A stretch of DNA of 64,000 nt from Frigoriglobus tundricola (GTDB taxonomy: Bacteria > Planctomycetota > Planctomycetia > Gemmatales > Gemmataceae): positions 5,642,001 to 5,706,000 of the forward strand of contig NZ_CP053452.2 of NCBI RefSeq assembly GCF_013128195.2, read 5' to 3'. The position numbers and the translations under genes were made by a program. This document shows positions 29,367 to 38,755 of this stretch, one piece after another. The first letter of the stretch is position 1; every line of letters starts with the position of its first letter. Below the pieces are notes generated by a model. The model had not been told where the DNA came from. It saw only the letters and a list, made by a program, of their open reading frames with translations, and ran no database searches.

Positions 29367-31022
29367 ATGATCCGCCTCCGCGACGTGTCGCTGCGCACGA
29401 AGCTCCACACCCTCCTCATCGCGTACACGCTCACGTTAGCTGCCGTCCTGGTAGTGAGGGTGTACACGATCAACCGCTACTCCATCGGCGGCCCCACTTA
29501 CACCGTCTTGAGCCAGCGCAAAGAGCTGATCGGCGAAATGTTGCCGCCGCCGCTCCTGGTCGGGCGCCCGTACCTCGCCCTTCAAGAGCTGGAAACGGCG
29601 ACCGACCCCGCCGAGATCCGCCGGCTCACCGGGCTGTACAAAGAATTCGAGGCCCAATACTTCCAGCGCCGGGAATACTGGCTATCGAAACTGCCCCGCG
29701 AGGACCCCACGCGGCAGGCCATCGAGGTCACGGCCCACCTTTCGGCCGTCGAGTTCTTCCGGCTCGCGAACGAGGAGTACCTTCCGAATTTGAGGGGCGA
29801 CGCCGCCGCGCGGGCGAAAGCGATGAAGGTGCTGAGGGACCAACTCGGCCCGACGTTCCGGGAACAGAACCGCGTCCTCCAGGAGGCGCTCAAGAAGGAA
29901 GAGGCCGCGGTGGCGGCCAGCGAGGCGCAGACCATGTCCGACCTCGCGTTCTGGCAGAGCGTCAGCCTCGGTTTCGCGGTCCTGGCGCTCACGTTCTTCG
30001 GCGTGGTCGGGTGGCTCATCGTCCGGAGCATCGCGCGGTCCGCGGACCTCCTGCTCGTCCGCGTGCGCCAGATGACCAGCGGGGCCGCGGACCTCACGGT
30101 CCGCCTCGCGGTGGAAGGAAAGGACGAAATGGGCCAACTCGCCGAGGGGATCAACGCCGTGGTCGCCAAGATCCAGGGCATCGTCGGCAAGGCCCGCGAG
30201 TCCAGCCTGCAACTCCTGTCGACCGCGTCCCAGATCGCCTCCACGGCGCGGAGCCAGGAGCAGACGGTGAACAACCTGAGCGCCTCGACCACCCAGGTCG
30301 CCGCGAGCGTCCGGGAGGTGTCCGCGACGAGCAAGGACCTGTCCGGCACCATGAACGAGGTGAGCCAGACCGCCACCCACGCGGCCGAACTCGCCACCCG
30401 CGGGCGGGACAACACCACCCGGATGGCGACCGAAATGAAGCAACTGGTGGAATCCACCACCAGCGTGTCCACCAAACTGAATATGATCCGGGAGAAGGCG
30501 GACAGCATCAACGCGGTCGTCACGACGATCACGAAGGTCGCGGACCAGACCAACCTGCTGTCCATCAACGCCGCCATCGAGGCGGAGAAGGCCGGCGAGT
30601 ACGGCCGCGGGTTCCTCGTGGTGGCGCGCGAGATCCGCCGCCTCGCGGACCAGACCGCCGTGGCGACGCTGGACATCGAAACGATGGTGAAGCAGATGCA
30701 GGACGCGGTGTCCGCCGGCGTGATGCAGATGGACAAGTTCGCCGACGAGGTGCGGTCCGGCGTCGGCCAGGTGACGAAGATCAATCAGATGACGTGGGAG
30801 ATCATCAACGAGGTCCAGAGCCTGAGCGGCCGGTTCCAACTGGTGAACGAGGGGATGCGGAACCAGACGACCGGCGCGCAGCAGATCAACGAGGCGATGG
30901 GCCAGATCGCGGAGGCGACGCACCGGTCGGCGCAGTCGATCAAGGAGTTCGAGCGCGCCACCACCACCCTCCGGGCGTCCGTCGAGGGGCTGAACCAGGA
31001 GATCGCGCAGTTCAAAACCTGA
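29367..31022 (+). CDS. wspA: Methyl-accepting chemotaxis protein, WspA-like
   Basis: 551-residue receptor. TM1 (LHTLLIAYTLTLAAVLVVRV), a periplasmic helical domain of about 150 residues, TM2 (SLGFAVLALTFFGVVGWLIV), HAMP, then a signalling domain. The tip is not the classical chemotaxis sequence but DQTNLLSINAAIEAEKAGEY, then GRGFLVVAREIRRLADQTAV, followed by ATLDIETMVKQMQDAV, which is diagnostic of WspA surface sensors. ATG 29367 is preferred to one 114 bases upstream because the basic/TM start fits. Confidence 0.9.
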   Translation: MIRLRDVSLRTKLHTLLIAYTLTLAAVLVVRVYTINRYSIGGPTYTVLSQRKELIGEMLPPPLLVGRPYLALQELETATDPAEIRRLTGLYKEFEAQYFQRREYWLSKLPREDPTRQAIEVTAHLSAVEFFRLANEEYLPNLRGDAAARAKAMKVLRDQLGPTFREQNRVLQEALKKEEAAVAASEAQTMSDLAFWQSVSLGFAVLALTFFGVVGWLIVRSIARSADLLLVRVRQMTSGAADLTVRLAVEGKDEMGQLAEGINAVVAKIQGIVGKARESSLQLLSTASQIASTARSQEQTVNNLSASTTQVAASVREVSATSKDLSGTMNEVSQTATHAAELATRGRDNTTRMATEMKQLVESTTSVSTKLNMIREKADSINAVVTTITKVADQTNLLSINAAIEAEKAGEYGRGFLVVAREIRRLADQTAVATLDIETMVKQMQDAVSAGVMQMDKFADEVRSGVGQVTKINQMTWEIINEVQSLSGRFQLVNEGMRNQTTGAQQINEAMGQIAEATHRSAQSIKEFERATTTLRASVEGLNQEIAQFKT

Positions 31023-31036
31023 ACGCGCAAGAGATT

Positions 31037-31232
31037 TCACCACAAAGGCACAAAGATCTCACAAAGGAAACAGAAGATCGATGAGGGAACCAGATTCATA
31101 AGGCATTCTGACGAGAAGAATCGAGGTCGGGTGGCAGGGGGCTGTTTCTTGTCACAACCCTCTCCTTCTGTGTTCTTTGTGCCCCTTTGTGCAATCTTTT
31201 CCCCCGCTGCACGGGGACCCTCTTTGTGGTGA
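31037..31232. repeat. Nested inverted repeats between wspA and wspB
   Basis: TCACCACAAAG (31037-31047) pairs with 31222-31232 and GGCACAAAGA (31047-31056) with 31174-31183, framing the wspA-wspB gap. The A+T content and CACAAAGGCACAAAG composition differ strongly from neighbouring genes, suggesting a dispersed repeat that landed inside the operon. Confidence 0.6.
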
Positions 31233-31260
31233 GACTTTCTTTCTTTTCCGACGGCTCAAC

Positions 31261-31722
31261 ATGCTCGGGCTCGTCTTCCAGGTCGGTGCGAACAAGGTCG
31301 CGGTGGACGTGCGCCGCGTCCGCGAGGTGGTGCCGCGCGTCCGGCTCGCGGACGTCCACGGCGGGCCGCCGTGGGTCGCGGGCGTGTTCGTGTACCGCGG
31401 GCGGGTGGTGCCGGTGATCGACCTCCACGCGCTCGTCGGCGTGGGGGCGTGCCCGCCGCACCTGAGCAGCCGCATCATCCTGTTCCCGTACCCCCCGGAC
31501 GTGCCCGACTCGCTCGTCGGGCTGCTCGCGACCCAGGTGGCGGAGATCCGCGAAATCAAATCCGAAGTCGCGCACCCGCTTCCCGGCCCGGCCGGCCGAA
31601 CCGGGTTGGGGCCGGCCCTCGCGGACGGCGAGGGCGTCCTCCGCCTGCTGGACCCCGACTGGTTGCTCTCCCAGGTCGCGGCCGGGGCGGGCGGGCTGAT
31701 CGCAACGGGGTTCGCGCCGTGA
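31261..31722 (+). CDS. wspB: CheW-type coupling protein, WspB-like
   Basis: 153-residue CheW domain linking receptor and kinase: MLGLVFQVGANKVAVDVRRV, VAGVFVYRGRVVPVIDLHAL, RIILFPYP, VGLLATQVAEIREIKS. Start taken at the ATG of the CheW domain; an ATG/TTG-type extension upstream would run into the repeat. Its TGA overlaps the GTG of the next gene (GTGA), so translation is coupled. Confidence 0.85.
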   Translation: MLGLVFQVGANKVAVDVRRVREVVPRVRLADVHGGPPWVAGVFVYRGRVVPVIDLHALVGVGACPPHLSSRIILFPYPPDVPDSLVGLLATQVAEIREIKSEVAHPLPGPAGRTGLGPALADGEGVLRLLDPDWLLSQVAAGAGGLIATGFAP

Positions 31723-32926
31723 CCCTCCGCACCATCGATTCCGTCGTGCGCGAGCGCCTGGGGCTGGACCCGTCCACGCTCGGGGCCAACGTCCTCGACC
31801 GCGCCGCCGCCGCGCGGATGCTCGCCTGCGGACTCAGCGACCCGGCCGTGTACGCCGCCCGGCTGATGGCCGAACCGGCCGAGCGCGAGGTCCTGGCCGC
31901 GGACCTGGCGGTGTCCGAAACGTGGTTCTTCCGCGGCGGCCGGGCGCTATTCGATCGGCTGGCCGGGTTCGTGGCCGGGCGCGCGACCGGCACCCCGGCG
32001 CGCGTCCTCAGCATCCCGTGCAGCACCGGCGAGGAGCCGTACTCGCTGGCCATCGCGCTCCACGAACGGTCCCTCTCGGCCACGGACTTTGTCATCGATG
32101 CCGTCGATCTGTCGGAGCGGGCGCTGGCCCGCGCGACGGCCGCCCGGTACGGCGCGTTCGCGTTTCGCGAAGCCGGCCCGGACATGCGCCCGGCGTACTT
32201 CCGCCCGGTGGCGGACCAGTGGGAACTGCTCCCGAACTTGCGCGCCGCCGTCCGCTTCCGGGCCGGCAACCTGACCGATCCGCTCTTCCTCGCGGGCGAG
32301 CGGAGTTACGACCTCATCCTGTGCCGCAACCTGTTCATCTACCTGACGCCCGACGCGCGCGTCCGGGCGCTGGCGAACTTCGACCGGTTGCTCGCGCCCG
32401 ACGGGCGGTTGTGCGTGACCCACGGCGAGGCCGACCGGTTGCCCCCCGACCGGTTCCAGCCCGACGGACCGACCGAAACCGGCATCTACCGCCGCACCGG
32501 AGCGAGCGGCGGCGTTCCGCCGCGAACCGTTCCGCCCGTCCCGCCCGTCCCGGAAACCGTTGCGCGCCCGCGCCGCCACCGTCGCCACCGGCCCCGGCAG
32601 CGGCCCCCAGCCGTGACGCCACGCTGGCTGCGGCCCGGGCGCTGGCGGACGCCGGCCGCCTGGACGACGCCCGCGCGATGTGTGAACGCCTGCTCCGCGC
32701 CCGCTCCACGGACGCCGACGCGCTGACGCTCCTCGGGGTCGTCCACCTCGCGGCCGGGCGCGCGGACGAGGCGTTCGACACGTTCCGCAAAGCGCTGTAC
32801 CTCGTACCCGATCACGCCGAGGCGCTGGCGCACATGCTGGGCCTGTACGAGCGGCGCGGGGACGCGGCCGGCGCCGCGGCGCTGCGCCGCCGGCTCGCTA
32901 GGGCGACCCGTCCGGAGGGCACATGA
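31719..32926 (+). CDS. wspC: CheR-type methyltransferase with TPR, WspC-like (apparent frameshift near 32562-32570)
   Basis: SAM-dependent glutamate methyltransferase for the WspA receptor. GTG start overlapping wspB. First frame: VSETWFFRGGRALFD, RVLSIPCSTGEEPYSLAIAL, DLILCRNLFIYL, ending in a Pro/Arg-rich linker. The TPR tail (LDDARAMCERLLRARSTDAD, LTLLGVVHLAAGRADEAFDT) lies in a different frame that ends at 32926 and overlaps wspD by ATGA. One missing base in the CGCGCCCGCG stretch, or a surplus GC, explains the shift; the repaired length is about 402 residues. CheR plus TPR is the WspC layout. Confidence 0.82.
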
Positions 32927-33597
32927 GTACGACGGCACTCCCCCTGCACACGATCGACCCCACCGAGCAGTGCTGGAACCGCATCGGGGTCCGGGGCGAC
33001 CGCTCGTGCCCGGAACTGGCGAAGGTCACCCACTGCAACAACTGCCCGGTGTTCGCCGCCGCCGGCCGGCGGTTCCTGGACGCGCCGTCCCCCGTCGGTT
33101 ACCTGGAGGAGTGGACCACCCGGCTCGCCGCCCGCGACGACGACCGCGAGGGGGACCAGACGAGCGTCTTGGTCTTCCGGCTCGGTGACGAGTGGCTCGC
33201 GCTGCCGGTGGCCGTTCTCGTGGAAGTGACCCGCCCGCGGGTCGTTCACCGCGTCCCGCACCGCGGGGGGCTGCTCGCCGGACTGGTGAACATCCGCGGC
33301 GAGTTGAACCTGTGCGTCCGGATGGACCAGTTCCTGGGCGTCGAGGGCGGGGCCGAACCCGATCCCGAGCAGCGCCGCCTGGTGGTGGTCCGCCACGCCA
33401 CCGACCGGTGGGTGTTCGCGGCCGACGAGGTGGATCAGGTGCACCGGGTGCTGCTGCCGGACCTCTCGGCCGCCGCGCCGACGCTGGCGCGGGCGCACGC
33501 GCGAATGACCCGCGGGGTGTTCCCGCACGCCGGCCGCTCGGTCGGCCTGCTCGACGACACGCGGCTGTTCCAGACCCTCCGGGAGCGGCTGCGATGA
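32923..33597 (+). CDS. wspD: CheW-type coupling protein, WspD-like
   Basis: 224 residues. The N-terminal module CWNRIGVRGDRSCPELAKVT, HCNNCPVFAAAGRRFLDAP is the cysteine-containing signature that separates WspD from ordinary CheW; the CheW domain follows (VLVFRLGDEWLALPVAVLVE, LAGLVNIRGELNLCVRM). ATGA overlaps at both ends place it in a tightly coupled block with wspC and wspE. Confidence 0.9.
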   Translation: MSTTALPLHTIDPTEQCWNRIGVRGDRSCPELAKVTHCNNCPVFAAAGRRFLDAPSPVGYLEEWTTRLAARDDDREGDQTSVLVFRLGDEWLALPVAVLVEVTRPRVVHRVPHRGGLLAGLVNIRGELNLCVRMDQFLGVEGGAEPDPEQRRLVVVRHATDRWVFAADEVDQVHRVLLPDLSAAAPTLARAHARMTRGVFPHAGRSVGLLDDTRLFQTLRERLR

Positions 33598-36318
33598 CCG
33601 GCATCGATCCCGCCATGTTCGAGCTGTTCCGCGAGGAGGTGAAGGCGCACGCCGACACCCTCGCGGCCGGACTGGTCGCCGTCGAGGCGAACCCGACCGA
33701 CCCGGCGCGGCTCGAATCGCTCATGCGGGCGGCGCACTCGATTAAGGGCGCCGCCCGGATCATCAACATCGACACGGCCGTGCGGCTCGCGCACGTGATG
33801 GAGGACGCCCTCGTCGCCGCGCAAGACGGCCGGATTCGCTTGACCTCCGCCGACATCGATACGCTACTGAAGGGGTCGGACGTTCTCGCGGGGCTGGCGG
33901 CGCTGGCTCCGGGCACGGTGTCCGCGTGGGAAGCGACCAACGCCGCGGCGGTAGCCGCGCTGGAGCCGCAGTTCGTTGCAATGGCGCGCGGCGGACCGGT
34001 CTCCGAAGAACCTCCCCCCCCAACCCGCCCGCTTTCGAGCCGACGGGCATCCCAACCGAGCCGTTCCCGCTCGGCGCCGAGCACTCGATGCTCGATCTGT
34101 TTCGTGAGGAACTTCGCGGATACCTTCGGACCGTCTCGAAGTCGCTCGACGCGCTGGCAACCGATCCGACCGCGTCCGAACCGGTGCTGGACGCGCTGAA
34201 GCAGATTCGCGGGGCCGCGCGACTGGTGAAGTGTGCCCCCGTGGCCGCTCTCGCCACCGCGGTCAGCGACTTCGTCCGTGCGGCGCGCGAAGGCCGGTGC
34301 GAACTGTCACCGCCCGCGCTCGACTGGTCGCGCTACGCGGTCGACCTGCTCGCCGGCGCGCTCGTGACCGACGACGAGACGTTCCCCACCTGGGCCGAAT
34401 CGGCGGCGGGGGCATTCGCGACCGCTACCGAGACGTTTGCACGCGCTGTGGTGAGCGGAAGACCCACCGCCCCAGCTCCCCTCGGTTCACTCCCCGGTAC
34501 TGTCAGCGGAGCTTCTCGCGGGCCGGGGGGGTAGGTTCTTCGCCCTCCCCGCCGTCCCCAACTCCCCCGCCCGCGGAGTTGGTGGTGCGGGTCGCGGCGC
34601 AGAGCCTCAACCGCCTGATGGGCCTGGCCGGCGAGTCGCTCGTGCAGGCGCGGTGGCTGCCGTCCTTCTCCACCGCGCTTCTCAAGCTGCGAAAGCAACA
34701 CGACCGACTCGCGTCCCTGTTGGACGCTGTGTACCACACCACGGCCGGCGGGGTGCCCCCGGACCAGGTGGCCGACCTGATCTCCGACACCCGCCGCCAG
34801 TGGGCCGCGTACCGCGAAGAACTGAACGCCAAGACGGCCGCCTTCGACGAGCACGCGGCCCGCGCCGAGGACCTCAACGTCCGGCTCTACCGCGAGGTCA
34901 TCGCCAGCCGCATGAGGCCCTTCGGCGACGGCGCGCACGGCCTGCCCCGTCTCGTTCGCGACATGGCCCGGGCGCTCGGCAAGGAGGCGCGGCTGGTCGC
35001 CGTGGGGGACCGCACCGAAGTCGATCGCGACATCCTGGAGAAGCTCGAGTCGCCGCTCTCGCACCTCGTTCGAAATGCGGTCGATCACGGACTGGAAATG
35101 CCCGCCGCGCGCGCCGCCGCGGGTAAGGCGGCGGCCGGCACGATCACGCTGGAGGCCCGGCACCGCGCCGGCATGTTACTCGTCACCGTGGCCGACGACG
35201 GCGGCGGCATCGATTTGAACAAGCTCCGCAAGAAGATCGTGGACCGCGGGATGAACACCGCCGACGTGGTCGCGCGGTTCACGGAAGCGGAGCTACTCGA
35301 GTTCCTGTTCCTGCCCGGTTTCAGCACGGCGGCGGCGGTGACCGAGTTCTCCGGCCGCGGGGTCGGGCTGGACGTGGTTCAGGACACCGTCCGCCGCGTG
35401 GGCGGCAACGTCCGCATCACCACCGTTGCGGGGAAGGGGACCACGTTCCACCTGCAACTGCCGCTCACGCTCTCCGTCATCCGGGCCGTGGTGGTGGACG
35501 TGGGGGGCGAACCCTACGCGTTCCCGCACACGCGCATCGACCGGCTCATCCGGGTCCGCCGGGACGAGGTGCGGTCGATCGAGCACCGCCAGTTCGTCAC
35601 CGTGGACGGCCTCAACGTCGGGCTGGTCCTCGCCGGCCAGTTGCTCGACATCCCGGCCGCCACGCCGGTCGGAACCGAGTTCCCGGTGGTCCTCCTGTCG
35701 GACGGGGTCGGCGAGTACGGCCTGGTGGTGGACGCGTTCCACGGCGAACAGGACCTGGTCGTCCGGCCGCTCGACCCGCGCCTGGGCAAGGTGCCCAACC
35801 TGAGCGCCGCCGCGATCCTCGACGACGGCGCGCCGGTCCTGATAGTCGATGTGGAGGACCTGCTGCGGTCGATGGACCAGTTCATCCAGACCGGCTCGCT
35901 CGTGCGGTGCGAGACGCGCGCCACCGGGACGGGGCGCAAGAAGCGCGTGCTCGTCGTGGACGACTCCATCACCGTCCGCGAGGTCGAGCGCCAGTTGCTC
36001 CTGCACAAGGGGTACGAGGTCGCGGTCGCCGTGGACGGCGTGGACGGCTGGAACAAGGTACGGGCCGAGCCGTACGATATGCTGGTGAGCGACATCGACA
36101 TGCCGCGCATGAACGGCCTCCAGCTCGTACAAGCGGTGCGGGCCGACGAGCGGCTCCGCGACCTGCCGGTCATCATCGTGTCGTACAAGGAGCGCGAGGA
36201 GGACCGCATCCGCGGGCTCGAGGTCGGGGCGAACTCGTACCTGACCAAGAGCAGCTTCCACGACAACCGGTTCATCGAAACCGTGGTGGACCTAATCGGC
36301 CCGGCGGACGAGGTGTAG
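33594..36318 (+). CDS. wspE: Hybrid CheA histidine kinase-receiver, WspE-like (two apparent homopolymer frameshifts)
   Basis: About 908 residues if repaired. HPt1: MRAAHSIKGAARIINIDTAV with phospho-His. A C8 tract (34014-34021) shifts the frame. HPt2-like: MLDLFREELRGYLRTV, LDALKQIRGAARLVKC, with Gln in place of the His, so degenerate. A G7 tract (34525-34531) shifts again; one extra C and one extra G restore a single frame. Then dimerisation, HATPase (HLVRNAVDHGLE, VADDGGGIDLNK, FSGRGVGLDVVQDTVRRVGG), CheW-like domain and a C-terminal receiver (VLVVDDSITVREVE, LVSDIDMPRMNGLQ, ANSYLTKSSF). It should phosphorylate the PP2C response regulator and WspF. The stop is TAG. Confidence 0.85.
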
Positions 36319-36361
36319 AATCGGTGGCGGAGGGGCGGGCGTCGGGAGCGCTGCGATCGCC

Positions 36362-36455
36362 GTCATCACGCTCCGCGTGACGTCCGCTGAGATCGGAGGT
36401 GTGTCGCGTTCCTCGGAACCGCGGAGGCCGGGGGCATCACGCGGAGCGTGATGAC
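36362..36455. repeat. 19-bp inverted repeat between wspE and wspF
   Basis: 36362-36380 pairs perfectly with 36437-36455; each arm itself contains a TCACGC-N3-GCGTGA mini-palindrome. Intergenic 36319-36688 is otherwise empty of genes. The CACGCTCCGCG core also occurs at 2980. Confidence 0.7.
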
Positions 36456-36688
36456 GACGACGAAGAACCGACTCCGCTTCGTACGGGCTCTTTACGCCAC
36501 CGTTTTCTAAGAACGGCGCTGCGCCCGTCCTTCGGGCGGGCGGTGAGAGTTCCCATCTTGAGACGGCGCATCAAGTTCCCAATCCGCGCTTGCGCGGGTC
36601 CGTGTCCGCTTCCGGCTTTAACAAATCCGAGCGGGAGGGTAGATACCATCAGCGAGCGGCCCGCGACGAATGGCACAGGGCTTTCAGG

Positions 36689-37714
36689 ATGCGTATCGGG
36701 ATCGTGAACGATCTGGCTCTGGCGCGGGAGGTGCTGCGGCGCGTGGTGGCGGCAGTGCCCGGTTACTCCGTTGCGTGGATGGCGGAAGACGGCGCCGAGG
36801 CGGTCGTCCGGACCGCCGCCGACCGGCCCAATGTCGTTCTGATGGACCTCATCATGCCGCGCCTGGACGGCGTCGAGGCCACGCGGCAGATCATGGCGCA
36901 ATCGCCGTGCCCCGTCGTGGTCGTCACGGCAAGTGTGGCGACCAACTACGCGATGGCGTGTCGGGCGATGGGCGCCGGAGCGCTGGACGCGGTGGACACC
37001 CCGGTGCTCGGCCCCGGCGGGGCGGTCCAGAACGCGGACAAGCTCCTCACCCGTCTGGCCCATTTGCGGGCCGCACTCGCCGGCATCGTCGGGTTCGGGT
37101 CCGCAACGGCCCCCAGGCCGTGTGCGGCCCCGATCGAGACACCGTCACTGGTCCTGCTCGGTGCGTCCACCGGCGGCCCGGAAGCCCTGGCGACGGTGCT
37201 GAGTGCGTTCCCGGCCGATCTGCCCGCGGCGGTCCTCATCAGCCAGCACATCGGGGCCGACTTCGCGCACGGACTGGTTCAGCAACTGGCGGCGCGGTGC
37301 AAACTGCCCGTCCGGGCCGCGCACGCCGGCGACGCGCCGACCGCGGGCGTCGTCCACGTCGCGGTGAGCAACGACCACATGGAACTCGGCCCCGACCGCT
37401 CGCTCCAGTACACGCCGCACCCGCGGGAGCACCCGTACCGGCCGTCGGTGGACGTGCTGTTCACCAGCGGCGCGGTCCGCGCCTCGCGGCCGGGCGTCGC
37501 GGCGCTGCTCACCGGCATGCACACCGACGGCGCCGAGGGCCTGTTGCGCCTGCGCATGGCCGGCTGGCACACCATCGCGCAGGACGAGGCGACGAGCGTC
37601 GTTTACGGCATGCCGAAGGCGGCCGCGGAGAAGCGCGCCGCGGTGGAGGTGCTCCCGCTACAACACATCGGTGACAGCCTCGTCGCGCGGCTCCTCGCGC
37701 TGCGCCGGCGGTGA
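36689..37714 (+). CDS. wspF: CheB-type protein-glutamate methylesterase, WspF-like
   Basis: 341 residues. Receiver (VLMDLIMPRLDGVEATRQIM) then methylesterase with the Ser-His-Asp set: LLGASTGGPEAL, VLISQHIGADFAHGL, LLTGMHTDGAEGLLRLRMAG, AQDEATSVVYGMPKAA. It removes methyl groups from WspA and resets the pathway; loss of WspF locks the Pseudomonas system on. Start at MRIGIVNDLALAREV with AGGG eight bases upstream. It is separated from wspE by 370 bp, so it may have its own promoter. Confidence 0.9.
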   Translation: MRIGIVNDLALAREVLRRVVAAVPGYSVAWMAEDGAEAVVRTAADRPNVVLMDLIMPRLDGVEATRQIMAQSPCPVVVVTASVATNYAMACRAMGAGALDAVDTPVLGPGGAVQNADKLLTRLAHLRAALAGIVGFGSATAPRPCAAPIETPSLVLLGASTGGPEALATVLSAFPADLPAAVLISQHIGADFAHGLVQQLAARCKLPVRAAHAGDAPTAGVVHVAVSNDHMELGPDRSLQYTPHPREHPYRPSVDVLFTSGAVRASRPGVAALLTGMHTDGAEGLLRLRMAGWHTIAQDEATSVVYGMPKAAAEKRAAVEVLPLQHIGDSLVARLLALRRR

Positions 37715-37788
37715 GAAGGTGACGCGGCCCCGGGGCATCGTGTCCCCCAGCGCGTTGCAGGGGCGCGGGCTCTTTGAGTTGAAGATCC

Positions 37789-38691
37789 ATGCCCGAAAGT
37801 GGAGAAACCGCACGGGTCGAACTCACCGCGTGGCGGGCGGCGCGTGCCGACTACCTCGCGCGCGTCGAACCGTGGGCGGTCGAGCGCACGCGGCGCATGG
37901 CCCGGCACGAGAAGCACCCGGTCTACGACTTCCTGTTCGAGTACTACTCGTTCCGCCCGGCGCACCTGCTCCGCTGGACCCCGGGCTCCGGCGTGGAACT
38001 GGTAGGCGCGACCCGCGCCGATATCGCCTGGACCGAGTTCGTGGAGGGCGACAACGCCCTGTCGCTCCCGGCCGCGGCGTTTCCCGCACACCGGCTTTCG
38101 TACCTTGTATGGGCGGTCGGGTATCTGGAAGCGGTTCTGGAGCGGGAGCCATCGTTCGCCTGTCTCGGCCTGCACGAGTGGGCGATGGTGTACCGCGACC
38201 CGAACGTGCGGCACCCGTACGTGCCGCTGCGCCTGAGCCGCGCCGAGACGGACGCGGTGGTCGATTCGCAGCCGCTCCGCTGCACGCACTACGACGCGTT
38301 CCGGTTCTTCACGCCGCCCGCCGCCCGGCTCAACCGCTGGGAACTGGCCCGCGCCGCGACCGCCGACCACGACCAGCCCGGGTGCATCCACGCGAACATG
38401 GACCTGTACCGCTTCGCGTACAAGATCGCGCCGTTCTGTCCCTCGGACGTGGTCGCGGACGCCTTCGACGTGGCCCGCGCGGCGCGGGAAGTGGACATGC
38501 GGGCGAGCCCCTACGACCTCAGCGGGTACGGCTTCGCGCCCGTGAAGATCGAGACCCGCGCCGGCCGCGAGGAGTACGTCGAGCTTCAACGCGGCGTCGC
38601 GGACCGCGCCCGGCCCGTTCGGGAGCGGGTTCTGGGCGTGTACCGGCAGCTCCTGGCGCGGAACAATCAGCGGGCAGCCCCTTCCGCGTGA
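37789..38691 (+). CDS. 3-methyladenine DNA glycosylase-like protein (family annotation, function unproven)
   Basis: 300-residue protein with HPVYDFLFEYYSFRPAHLLR, LGLHEWAMVYRD, LRCTHYDAFRFFTPPAARLN, CIHANMDLYRFAYKIAPF and ASPYDLSGYGFAPVKIETRA. This pattern is shared with actinobacterial and planctomycete proteins often named 3-methyladenine DNA glycosylase. It lacks the HhH-GPD motif of AlkA, so the name is transferred rather than shown. No operon link to wspF is evident (74-bp gap). Confidence 0.6.
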   Translation: MPESGETARVELTAWRAARADYLARVEPWAVERTRRMARHEKHPVYDFLFEYYSFRPAHLLRWTPGSGVELVGATRADIAWTEFVEGDNALSLPAAAFPAHRLSYLVWAVGYLEAVLEREPSFACLGLHEWAMVYRDPNVRHPYVPLRLSRAETDAVVDSQPLRCTHYDAFRFFTPPAARLNRWELARAATADHDQPGCIHANMDLYRFAYKIAPFCPSDVVADAFDVARAAREVDMRASPYDLSGYGFAPVKIETRAGREEYVELQRGVADRARPVRERVLGVYRQLLARNNQRAAPSA

Positions 38692-38755
38692 CCGCACCGC
38701 CGCGCATAATCGGCCGTGTCGCCCTCCGCGTCGTCCCACTTCACGGGTCAGCACC

